Source: Aquila chrysaetos chrysaetos (lineage: Eukaryota > Chordata > Aves > Accipitriformes > Accipitridae). From it: a DNA stretch of 64,000 nt. Each line of letters opens with the position of its first letter. The stretch's first letter is position 1. The translations under genes were made by a program, and so were the position numbers. Shown here one piece after another: positions 1 to 13,000 of this stretch. The notes beneath the pieces are model-generated. The model was not told where the DNA came from. It ran no database searches and worked only from the letters and a program-made list of their open reading frames with translations. The DNA lies in the NCBI RefSeq assembly GCF_900496995.4, contig NC_044014.1, positions 10,077,001 to 10,141,000 of the forward strand, read 5' to 3'.

Positions 1-3000
1 GGAGGGAACAAACTACAGAAAGATACTACTGAATTCAAACAACATGAAAAAGCTATTAAAACACATTATGCTCCCTCTTGGAAACCACATTATCTTTTTC
101 CTAGTCTAATGAAGAATATTGTACTGTAATTAAATAAATTTTCTGAAAACATCTCACGAAACTATTAATATATTCATTCAAAACCAAAAGCTGTTTCAGA
201 AAAGCAAACACCACAACTAAAACCTGCAAATGCCACTGAACTTGTTTCCATTATACAATACAACCATGACCAATATTCTTTAGAGATTTGCTCTAGTAAT
301 TTATTACTTTATTAAGGTCTGATGCAAACCCTATTAAAGTCAGTAGAAAGACATGTTTTGAAAAGGCCTCAAATTACATACTTTTACTGTAAGACACAAA
401 TCTGGGAGTGCTGAGCCATAGCAACCTGCTTAGAATTTTTATATCAGGAAACACTAATAAACTAAATTACCGTACAAAGAGATAGCAGTCATCAATGTGC
501 CTGATTCTTCAGTGTTTAGACAGAGTAGTAACATTTACTATTTTTCTGAATCATATTTTGAAGATGCTTTCTGGTACTTAACTGAAATAAATTTCTGTAG
601 CTTGTACATGCTATTCTGTTTGCCTGTCTGGTTACGTTTATGGCACTTCTGGCTTTTCTGTAAAAGCATCTTGTAAACCCTGGAGGAAGCAATGGAAATA
701 GTATCCCTAAACATCATAAGCTTTAAAAAACCATGTTTTTCTAATTATGGAACATTCAAATGCCTGTACACCACAAAGGAAACAGAAGGAGTGACTCCGG
801 GAATGAGTATGCTATTCCTTGGACAAACAAAACATAGCGTTAGGCTGTATGATCAAAGGCCAATAACAGTGAACACACAGACTGAGCAAGGAGCAGAAGA
901 AACCTAGTAAACTCATCAGCAAGAACTGGAGCACACTGAGAATCAGCTGCTCCTAAGATGATGAAGGAGAACGATTAGAGCAGTGTCCTTGTGTGAAACC
1001 CACTAAGATGAGTCAGGAAAAGCAGCTCTCCCTTGCAAACTAAAGGAGTTATTGCCTAAAAGGGTTTAGGACTTACTGGATGTGAGGGGAAAGCATTTTG
1101 GGACATACAGCTTTTCTCTGTAAATAGTGGGTTGTGTGTCTTTTTGAGATGGTATCACACCTTCTGCCTCTCCTTTAGCATAAAGCTATTACAGTGTAGT
1201 AGCAAGGAATGCTCTGAGGCTTTGTAAAAAGAGCAATAGTAGCACAGATATAGTATACCACCCCCCACTCCCCTAGTTTATAGAAGATTTAGTCATCTGC
1301 CACAAGACATGGACTTAAAAAGAAAAAGAAAAAACTGGTTCAAACAGATAGATTCCTGTTCTCCACTAGTAAAGCTGAAACTGTTTTCCTTGAAATACAA
1401 TTGTTTAAAATTTGGCTACAACTAAATATTTAAAGGTCCTTTACAGTTTGATCCTGGACTTCAGCTTGATGTTTATGTAACAGTTTTCCTACTACCTTCT
1501 ATTGCCTTTTCCCCATAAGCTTATAGTGGTTCTGAGTGTGTCTTGAAACTTGAAAACAAAAAGGGTATGACATTTATATATGTATGTTTAGATAGAAAAC
1601 ATATCTACAACACTGTATTTAAACACTACACACTACAGTTAAATAAAGTTAAGAATACACAGACTTTCCCCTACAGCAATACATAAATTAAAAAGTGTCA
1701 ATAAGAAAACAGATCTGTTGACTTTTTTTTTTGAATACTGGAATACAGGCAGAATTTGATGATCTCATCCAACTGAAATAGACAAATATAATGTCATTCT
1801 AGTTGAAAATGAGAGAAAAAAAAAAATCAATCTGCTGAATTATATGTTCAAGATAACTGTAACAGTTTGGTTTGTTATTCTGAACTTCTGAAACTAATGC
1901 TTGTTTTTTTCAGTAAGCAACAGAAAATTTGTGAGCTAGCTGGAACCTGATCTAAGATTTCCTGGCTACTATCCAAAGTAAACACAAACAAAAAATTCTG
2001 AAAGAGTGAGTTGTAAAGTGTAAAAAATGGTAAAAGCCCAAATCAGTTTCTTTACCTTCATATTTCCAATAGCATTTGCAACCTGTGAACAAAGTAGCAA
2101 AGCTTTCTCCTTCTTCAAAATGGCATGTGAGAATTGAGAGGCTTACCCAAAGGAGCTGAAACACTGAATTAGAAAAATTGCTTAAAAAACAAACACGAGA
2201 AAAATAACAGCTCAGCCCTTGCCTTGCTGACAGGTGAGATAATAACCATTTCTGGTACCACAGAGAACTTGCAGATACACTGGCATTTCAATGGAAGGAA
2301 AAACCACACCAGTCCATATGGTTCCCTTAAAACAAAAGCCTCTCGGGTTCATGACCAACATTTCAGTCAGCCTTTAAGTAAGAAAGAGCAACAACAAATC
2401 ACACTGGGGATTTACTTAGAGGTGTCAGGAACAATGGTGACTGTTTTAGAAAAGACCATATAAAAATTCTTTCACTACTGTATATTATATGCAAAAATAC
2501 TAACTTCAAACTTAAAACAAAGTCATCTTCTCAGAACTGAACCTCATGACCAGTGCACGGAGCCTTATCCAATTACCACTTAAGCACTGTGGAAACTCTT
2601 TCAGTTCAAGTAAAAAACTTGCACCCCCTCCTGTATTCCTGCTACTTACTATGGCAAATTGAAGGAATTTACTTGCAAAACACTTAACCACCAAAGGCAG
2701 AGTTCTGTAATACAGTTTTAAAGCACCTTACTCAGAGATTAGGTTACCAGTTTCCTAGAAAAAGCTCAGAACCTCTAAACATGAATGCAAATAATCCATT
2801 ATTAAATGTATAGTTCTGGTTCAGTGGCCACTATTACAAATAGGGGGATTAACATTGACTTCAAAAGACTCTGAATCAGACTTCAAGAGTATAATATTCT
2901 TCTTAATATTATGTATTTGCAAGATGGAAGTATTCAGACAAGTCTTTACAGAGAAATCATAAAAGTAGGAAGTGATTCACTCTGCTTGAAATGGCTGGCA

Positions 3001-3820
3001 TTTAATTTTTTCAGTTTAGATATTCAACCATTATCTACCACTTACTATAAAATGTAAATTGGTATGTATCAGAAAAACTCCAGCATGGTTTTGTGGTGTG
3101 GTTTTTTTTTTTTCTTTATAAATATACACATTAGAGAGGCACATTCTTTGTTAGAAATCAGCATGAAATTCCTCTGTAGAAACTTGAACACTTCCTTTCA
3201 CAGAAATTTCTCCATTAAACTATGCTCTTCATATAAGGCGGTCATATCTAGTTAAGCAAAACACTTGGTTTGCATAAAATTAGAGCTGCACCTAGTTTAA
3301 GATGTATTTTCAAAATACATGTGTCATAAATGCCATTACAGAAAAATAAGCAAGATACTTCTTTTACAGCCTGGAGAAAGAAACTATTCATTTTAACATT
3401 CTGTTAAAATTTATAAGGGCACAAAAGGAATTTGTAACTGTTAGTCCAAAATGATCTAGTTATTCTAACATTATGTACAGTGCAAAGAACTTCTTACAGT
3501 AACATCACAAAGTAACACCAGCTCTTTCAAAAGGACTCTAAAAATTGTTGCTCATTGCTTAGAATGGCATACATCCAACATATTCACAATTGGCAACAGA
3601 GTCTAGAGTATTCCAATATTATTGCTGTTACTGTAATGAAAATAAATGAGGTTGTGATGATAAATTTTCACATTAAGCTGTAGGGAACTCTACTTCATTT
3701 TACCAAGTATATTATTTCTTAGCTTTGTCATAAGCTCCAGGAAAATGAACAATGGAGAAAAGTTTTTCTCCTACAAAATGGTGGATAGTAAAATAAAGTA
3801 TGAAATCAGCTGGCTTTGGG
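1..3820 (-). other. NHLRC2: 3' flank of NHLRC2, probable long 3' UTR
   Basis: AT-rich sequence with no convincing open frame or splice-bounded exon on either strand. Read on the minus strand it follows the NHLRC2 stop and probably includes the 3' UTR. Scanning for hexamers, I noted an ATTAAA at 3001-3006 and two tandem AATAAA at 300-313. In human the next gene in this direction is ADRB1; none of it is visible here. Confidence 0.55.
300..313 (-). promoter_or_regulatory. Candidate distal polyadenylation signals for NHLRC2
   Basis: Two AATAAA hexamers lie three bases apart on the minus strand (plus strand tttatt at 300-305 and 308-313). They would give a 3' UTR of about 3.5 kb. No transcript evidence is available, so use of the site is inference. 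Confidence 0.35.
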
Positions 3821-4086
3821 TTAGTTGGTTAAAAACACGTGTATCAGTTCAACTTGAGTCAAGCTGCCTTGGTTTGTACTAGCTATCTGTAAAGGCTGAT
3901 TGAATGAGACTCCTTTCATCATACAGGCACTGCTACCTTTGCTGCAATAGTAGAGGCACGCTTTGACAGCCAGGATAGCTTCAGCTGACAGACAGCTCCT
4001 GGGTAACTGAAAGGGAATGATAATCTGACAGGAAATATCTTTTATTTCTCCAGACAGACACTGTCCTTGAAGCAACCAGGTATTAT
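3821..4086 (-). CDS. NHLRC2: NHLRC2 coding exon 11, with stop codon
   Basis: Residues 637-724 and the TAA stop at 3821-3823. Acceptor TTTACAG|ATAATACC. It encodes [39 protein letters not shown] and the ending [10 protein letters not shown]. The last three residues extend past where the mammalian protein stops, as I recall it. Confidence 0.95.
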
Positions 4087-7000
4087 CTGTAAAGAAGAAC
4101 AAGTTTTATCATTAGGATATTTAACACCATGTCTGAAACCTACAGAAAACACTAATTCTACCTACAGGACAACTTAGACTTTCTTTCCATATGCAACATT
4201 AGGGGAAATTTCCTTCCTGGTTTTTCCAGTCATGGACAAAAAAAAAAAAAAAGTAATTATGGCATTCCCAAACAGAAGTGTTGGTTTTACAAGTGGCTTG
4301 CTGCAGTTTAGCCATGTTCAGGCTGACTGTTACAACGGAACTTGAGTTTCACATTTATTTAAATATTTAAGAGTATGTGAACTGAACTGCACAATAAATG
4401 TACCCAGCTCACTGCATTGTACTCTGTATTTTACTGAGATGGATGAAGTGCTCTTTTTGGCATTTTTCAGAAAATACCTAAAAGTTGGCTCTAGAATTTA
4501 TGAGCTTGAAATGACTTGTTGAGTTTAGGTTGCTTACGTTCTCCAATTTTACTAATCCTTGAACCTATCACATATATCTTCAACAATATTTGGAGATTCT
4601 CTAGGCCAAAAAGTGTGCCGACTCTCCTGGAAATAGTCTATTTGTACTCCAAAAGCACAAACTGGGATGAGAAACTACTTTAAATCATGAGGCATATAAA
4701 CAAATTGCAGTGCCTGTACAGTATTTGTTGACTGCTTTTAAAAGCAGAAATACGCACATATGAATGATAACAAAATAGGTTCGAAGTGGTTAGGTATAAT
4801 TGTATCTCAAATACTTTTTGGAAGAGACAAAAGCAAAAAAAAGGAATCTCTTTCAGGAATATGCTTCAGTTTCATGGTGAGCTTTCTCCCAGAGACAAAC
4901 AGTAGGGTTGCGTGGCGGTGTGCTCCCCGCTCACCCCAACCTGACCTGGCCTGTATTTCCCATAATCCTGCTCAAGTGATAACCACCAGTGGCGGTTGTA
5001 ATGGATGTGTCTGGTCACGATTGCTGCATCTGGCTCAAAGTGGATCTGCGGGAGACAGGTAACAATAACCAAGGGCTAGTTCGAACAATGCGCCCACCTA
5101 ACCACAGTGCTGGACAAATCTGGAAGAAGCTAACATCTGTAGCCGGTATGCAAATATGACTACGAGTCAATTATCTTACTCCATAAAGAGTGGACAGCCC
5201 AGGGCCTATTGAGCTCTCCTGCATGGCAGTGGGCTGCACACCAGGATCTCCCCTTGAGTAGGCTGAGAGATTCCTTGCCACAACAGCTTCTGGGTAAGTG
5301 ATTAATAGCATGCTAAACTTTGAAATCTTAGCTAAGTGATATAAAGGATTGATTGCACGCATATAGTCGTTTAGACATAAACTGCTGACCAAGTCTGGGA
5401 CTAGGAGTGGATCCAGCCACACCTAAACTCCCATCTGGGAAGGAGTTTAGAAAGCAAAGGGGTCCTTTCTGAACCTCATGACTCAATGGGAGGGTCTTCC
5501 TGACAGTTTTGTCTGACCCTGTCCTCTGTGCTGTAAGTATCAAGTGAACCTTGCCATCAAATCATGTTAAACCACTGTCGCATTTAGTATCAAACCTTGT
5601 TAAATCACTCTTTTACATCAATAAACATATTGCTTCTTTTCTCTTACAAGTTAAGTGCTTAACTCCATCCCTGACAGGCTGGGATAAGCTGATCATAGAG
5701 ACGAGTGGAGAGAGCAAGCATCTAAGGGGGATCAGTACCTTTGCAAACCCTCACTGGCAGCTTGTTCCAAGAAAGTTAAAAAAAAAAAAACCCAAAAAAA
5801 CCCCCCGCAGCATGTATTAATTCAAGCAAAAAGCAGCCTATCAGGTGGGTTTTTTTAAATCTTCACAGGCCAGCTGGTAAATGTATCAACTCTACATAAC
5901 ACCTATTCCATCTCAAGGTCAAATGGGAACACAGGACTGGGAGGGACACACTGATTCATCAGACTGAGATCCCTTGTATTGCAGGCACATCATGATATAA
6001 CCCTCTTTGTATCCTACCCACTCCTGTTCAACTGATAAAACAACACAGGCACTTTACCTTCTGCTGTGATAAACCAGGAATTGGGTGCTTCTTCATTCAG
6101 TTTTGAATCTGGAGGAAGAGTCAACTTTAATAAAAACTGAATTGTCTGGCCAGGAGCTACAGTTAGCAAAGGAAGTTGAAGAACTGGTGCGGATTTAGGC
6201 AGTTTTGGAAGGTTTGTTATTTTATCCTTTTGCACAGGCAGGTTATCTGGAACATCACATGCTTCTGGATTCAGGATAGGCAACTATCAGTAGAAATCAA
6301 ACAAAATATTTATTTTTATTTGTACCAAAAGCAAATAGGCTTTCAAAATACAATTGCAGTTTCAAAGCTGACATGGACTAGGAAAACTAACACATGATAA
6401 TATGGCTATTGGACTCAAACTTTCTGACAGAGTGCCACAATACCACAACAACAAAGAAAAAGGGAAGGACAAAATGATTTTTTTAAAATGAAAAAGATAA
6501 AACTGATTAATCCAAATAAAAATAATATTTACTATTAAAACCATAAAATATGCAACTAAAATTTTAACAGTTGCATTATATTTTTACTTTAAACAAAATT
6601 TATAGGTATTTTCTTCTAATCTGGTGGTAAATAGCATGCTTCAGTAATAAAATCCAAGATTTTAACCATGCAGATTGCACAGTAAAGGATAATTTCCCAG
6701 AAAAGCCACCAACATGGTATATGATATGAAAATTTAAACATACATTAAGATTGTGTACTATTAAATGCAAGAAACATACAAGACAGTTGGACCATTACAT
6801 CATATACGTGTGTGTGTGTGTGCGTATATATTAAAACATTAAGACATAGTGCCATGGTAAGACAGACAGGAGTACAAATTTATTTGCCTTCATGTTTATA
6901 AGGAAATACAACAGTGCTCCATTATGACAGTGGTTTTGATTTGACAGCTTGGAAGCCCACTATGTAGCCCGCTTTAAGTCACTGACCTCCCTAAATCATC

Positions 7001-10000
7001 TCTTACAGCTTAATTACAGGACTTGGTAATCGATTTTAACTTCCACTTGTTACATAGTGCTCATGAAATGCTTTTCATACTGAAAAAGTGGGCTCTATTT
7101 TTTAATAACTCATGTTTCTGTATTGTTCTTTTCTAGAGGATCATCACTTTCTGTTTTCATGCAAAAGTTGCCCTTCCAAAGACTAAGGCTTTCAACAACT
7201 GTGCTAACAGGCAATGTTTATTTGCCAGATCATCACAAAACATTTTGTGAATATAGCTACTGTACCCAAAAAGTTTATAAGCTATATGATTTTTATACCA
7301 CTTGCCAAAGTCTGTAATAGTAATTCATATCAAGAAACACCATTATCAGCCTGTTTAATAAGTATTACTTGCCATGGAAAGAATTTTTGTTTCCAAATCC
7401 AGAACTTTAATCTGATGATTATTTGTGTCTGCAACATACATCAAGCGGCCATTTTCTTCAACACACAAACCTCCTGGTTCGTTAAAAGTTGACTGTGCAA
7501 AGCTGGAACCAATAACATCGCTTGCTTCTCCTGTGCCTGCCAGAGTAGCACAGTTCTTCATCTTGGGATCTACAACCTTAATCTAAGATAAACAAAGACA
7601 CAAAAAACTTTACTGAAAAAAACCCACCAGGATTTAGAAGTTCTGCATTATCTTATGCCCCATTTTCAGAAGCCAGCACTAACTTTGAGTACCTTAGCTA
7701 CCAAGTGTGTGTCCTAGAAGCTAAGTTATCATACTTTACCAGATTACATGTCCCATCTTCCTCACCCCCCATTCCCTGCTGGAGTTCACTTCTTTCTTTG
7801 GTCTTTATTCAGTGCTCCCTTTCATAATTTTGAAGGCACCTACCCCTCTGGTATAAAAGTATGCTGAATGGCTTGTTTTTCTAATGTTTGTTGCCCTTCT
7901 GGAAACATTTGCAAAATAGTAAGACCATAACAAAACTGGCAGGCTAACTTCTGTGTAATTTTTTTCCTAAAAATAGATGAAGGTTTTTTTTTTTTTCTTT
8001 AAGTAATAGCAAAAAAGTTTATAATGTTTTATACAATACCTGAAGCAAAATTTCATTTGCCACATAATTTTCAATAAGCTTTTAGTGTTATATACTTTAT
8101 TCTTCAAATTAAAACAAATTACTTTTCTTTTAATGCATTTAATCAATGTACAGTTAACAACCTTCTAGACATGGAAGCCTATAAAACATCACGTAAGAAC
8201 AATCACACAAAACAATCTCTCATCTCAGAGCTCCATGGAGGCAACCCACAATACTTCTTCTCAAAACTTGGGTGGCTTTTTTAAGGGGAAAAGCAAGTCC
8301 TCTAGTTCTCCCAGTTTTGTCAAACCTGCAGTATTCCTGACTAAGCACTCCCAGCTCTTTTGCTGTAGCTCAGCATCTTTGGGAAGATATAAGGAAAGGG
8401 TCTTTAGACTGAACTGTAACTCGGCACTTTAAATTCACCTTCCCTAAAGGACCATCATATCAACACAGCAGCATGTGACAGCAAAACAATGGTAAAGAGA
8501 AGGACCCATAAGGGAAGGAAGAAAAGAAAAAGAACCCACAAAGGAACTCGTATAATTTGTTTCCTCAGCTTAACCGCACCAAGCACAATCTTTGTATGTT
8601 CCTGAAATAATCCTTCGTAGTAGTAAAAATTGCAAAGCCTGTATATATCAAGCTACTATATGCTTACCTTATGATTATAGGAATCTGCCACATAGAGCAG
8701 TTTCCTTTTCTTGTCCCACGTTACTCCTAAGGGATGCTGTAGCTTTGCATTTATGCCCGCTCCATCCACATCACCAAAGGCAAACAAATTCTGAAAAAGT
8801 ATTTTATTAAATTAATACATTTGATTATTCAATGTTAACATGAATTTAAATGATTGTAATTAAATGGAAATTCACTGACTTAAAAAAAAAATCAAGACAA
8901 CTTCAAAACAAGGATACTGAAAACTGGGAAGTGAGGAAGCTAACCATGGAAATGGAAACTCTCACATTTAAGTTATCAGTATGAATCTAGCTGGCTTTAA
9001 CGACCACACAATGCTGAATCAAGTTGGCTATTTCAAAAATAAGTGAAGTAATTTGTTATCTGAGGAGCAACAATCTGCACTACAACCTGAGTGTCACAAC
9101 TGGCACACATTTGCATTCCAAGCAGTGAAGTTAAGAAATTGATGGCCACGGAAACTGATTTACCCTCTCACCCCAAAAGTGGTTCCTCCAGGTCAGGCTT
9201 GAGGAATATTAGTAGGGCAGTGTGGGGAAGTTTGAAGTGATTACCAATGGATCTCTCTCTCCTCCTACAAGGTGCTTCACTGCTCCGTCTTTCAAAGAGA
9301 TGGTTCGCACAGCGCTGCTCTCGCTATCTGCTACAAAAAGGCAGTTCCATGGTTCCTCGGAAGCCAGAGAGAGACCCGAAGGCTGTGCAAAGCCAGCCTT
9401 ATGCGGGTATGCGTTGTTTCTGTTCTCTTCATTTCCACTCCCAGCGAATCGAAGGCAGACTCCTTTCTTTAAATCACTAAAGGCAAATAGTACCCAAGTT
9501 CAAGAAGGAGTTTGAAATACTTCAGACACTATGCATAAACAGAAGCTACAGGACAAGCACTTCTGAGTTATAAAACCAACTGTACCACAGCACAAGGAAT
9601 TATTCAATGTCTTTGTGCTAACTTTTATTTCACCTTAGTATATCATTCATCACTAGACAATTCAGCAAATGCAATGAAAAGTAACATTCAATTATATGAA
9701 TGTACCTTACCAAGTCATAGTTTTATAGCAAAAGTAGCATCTTTCATTTCTCTAGCAGATGTGGGAAAAAGGAGGCAGACTTTAAAGGACACACGCCTTT
9801 TAAGTCTGAACAGAAGCAGCAAGCTTCAAGCTAAGTACAGTCAAGAAAAATTATTTTTAGTTTAATTTGATTATCTCTCTCTTTGTGATGTGAAAGCTGT
9901 TTATCAAGACAAACAGCAATTTCACATGTCTCTTATCACAGTTGCTTACCTTCCCTTTGGTAGTTTTCCAGCTTCCAACATCAGTGCCCACACCTGATGA

Positions 10001-13000
10001 GTGCCTGCCATTGCTATCCATAAAACATCACCTTCCTGGGTCCCTGAAACTTTTAAAAATGGATGTATAAAAACAGATGGAAAAAAAACCACTTTGGGAA
10101 TGTTTTATAAAACAAAGAAATCAACAAACCAACCCCGCTGTCCCCCCCTAGTCCAGCTCACTTGCCATGGGGAAAAAAAAAAAACCAAAACAATGAAAAA
10201 ACAGAGCAAGAGAAGGAGAGAGAAAATGTCTTCATCTACCAAAAACCTCTGCTATTTTTCTTCTGTTCTCTTCCTAAGGATATAAAAATTGTGCTTTTAA
10301 TATCCCTGCCTGATAAAGGCAATGCTTCAAATGGGATTTGCTCTTTGCAACATCTTCCTATTGGGTCCGTGTTTCACCTGTTATTTTTGGATTCATACTG
10401 GCCAACAAATATGTACGTATCTTTGCTAAGTATGGTTTTGGGAGGTGTGAGGGATGTGTTTGGTTTTGGTTTTTTTTTTTACTATGCTAGTGACAAAATT
10501 AGATATTCCAAAAAACTACTGGCAGTTGCTTACAGGTTTTGAGAGAAATAACCATGGCAGTACCATTGTACATTATATACAGAGTACATAATGGTTTTAA
10601 GAAAAGGGTAACTGATGCTTGCGTGTCATGTATGTTTATGCTCTGGAGAGCAACAACTGCTGTTTATTCAAACATTAGATGTGATGTGGGCAATTACTAA
10701 TTTCCCCCTGCACTAGCCATCCAGTTTCCAAGCTGTTCTCCCTATGCACATGTACATGTGGTATCACAAATGCAAGATGCAGATCTGCGGAACAGTGACC
10801 TTCTGATCAAGAGGTGTTCAGGTATGTGTCAAGCATCTAGTTTTTTCAACTCAAAGCATAAAACTACTATGCACCAATCCAAATCTATAGATTACACAAA
10901 GTTTGCCTCGGTAATACTTCACAAATAAAATTATACAAATGGAAAGCAAAGAACATATAAGTGCTCTATAGCTTTAAACATAACACATTACAGCATAAGA
11001 AAGAATGCATGAAGACAAGTTCTGAAAGACCATTAAAAAAACCCACAAAACCGACAACCCAAACCCAAAAGAAATTTACTTATCTTGGCCTTTTCTGAAA
11101 ATCTTAAGGAACAGAAAGCTGACATTTAAAAACTGCATTAAAATGGGGATGCTGTTATCTAACACCGTACTAGTCTATGCACACTGTATACAACTGTCCC
11201 ATCTAGTCAGAGACAACATTAAAATGTTTTTCTAAATGAATGTATCAGGTATTGGAATAACTATTAGCCAGTCAACAGAAAAATACCTTCAAATTGCTCA
11301 CTGAAACTTTTTATTCACATGAACTTATAAAACATTATGCATCTTACAGCTGCTCCTGCAAACAACCTAATGGATACCTCTCCCCCTCATATTTTGGAGT
11401 TTCAAAATAAAAGCAATTATATGCAAAATGCTTGCAAGCATTTTAAACCTGCGAATTTAGTCCAAATCAGACTTCCTAAAATGAAATTACCACCATACCC
11501 CCAACTGAGATCCTGCTGTTTTAATTCTAATCCTAAACCTTTCCTACATTACACCTGCAAGAGGGGAAAAAAACCCATCCTTCTGTCTCCAAAATCAATT
11601 TCCTCATACTGTGAGCCCTCTTCAGAGTACTGGTATGATTTTAACACAGTTTATCTTCAGCCTTTTCTGTTTCTTGGATCAAGATACAAGTTTCCAAGAC
11701 TGTGATCAAAGGAACTCTTCTGACTCTCTCCTGCACGTCCACATGGCTCCATGTTTTTACACAAACTAGAGCTCCAAGAATAAAAGTCAAACTTCCAAAG
11801 CACCTAAAAGTTTTTTGTTGAGCAGAAAGGTTTGCAAAATGAGTTGGAAAATGCACATTTTATGAGTCACCAGAGATGTTACCAAAGTACCCCCCCCCAT
11901 GGAATCACCTTTGATTAGAGCTTGTTTCTAAGAGAATTAAATTCAGAAAATGGCCTATGAAATCATTTTACTACTTCGTACATAGTACATGTTCAACTTC
12001 AGGATCTTATATTTCCATGATGCATACCTTGCACTTTTCAGATGCTACTATCCTGAGTACCCCAGAATGAATAATGCTAAAATCACTGGTCAATTCAGAA
12101 GGTGAGCTTTTTGTCTTGCTATGCAGTGCAGTTCATTTTGAGGGATCTCAAAAAGTGCTTTGTTAATTATTTAATATTCACTTCATCCGTCAATGAAATG
12201 AAGGAGTAAGACTTGAACTGAGCACTTCAGAAAAATGTGTTCCATTCATCTATCCAATTCTCTAATTCCATCCACTGAAACTCCCTTGTGACAGCTATAC
12301 ATTGAAAAATTGAAAAGGTTTCTTACTCTAATTCTGCACACCGAAAGTCTTATCAAATGTGAGACACAGGAAAACAGTAATCAATATTCATTTCAAATTT
12401 TACTGAATATTTAAGATCAACAGACAGAAGATCCTTTTTTCAACTAGAGAACAAGACAGGAAAAATAAGTAAGAGCTCCATAACCATCTTAAATTTTAAT
12501 GCAACTTAAATATTTTCTACTGGATGGCAATTAGAACAAAGAGAATGGATGCAAGCATGGAAACAGCACAAGCATACTGAATTGTGGAAAGTATGTCAGA
12601 ACTTTAACAAAAAAATTTATACTAAACCAGAAAAGTAAAAACAATGCCTACAGTTGCACAGCTAAGATATTTTATCACATAATGGTCCTGACACTACAGA
12701 GTTTAATGCTTTATGTTCTGAAACAAAAGACAGGAAAACCTCTTCTTTCAGGATAGAACAGTTTGAGGACATGTCACCATTGTCATCCTTGAACTGTTCT
12801 TGCAGGAGAACCAGCATGCTAAAATTATGGTAATGCCATCATTATCGTAACTCCTTATCATCCTTGAATGGAAAGAATTTATTTTGAAAGAATTTATTAT
12901 AAAACAACGTAAAAGAACAAAGCAATTCTTTTACATTTATTCAATTAAGTACCACATTCCAACCTATCTTGAGCTGTTTTAAAAATCCAGTGTAGTTTCT

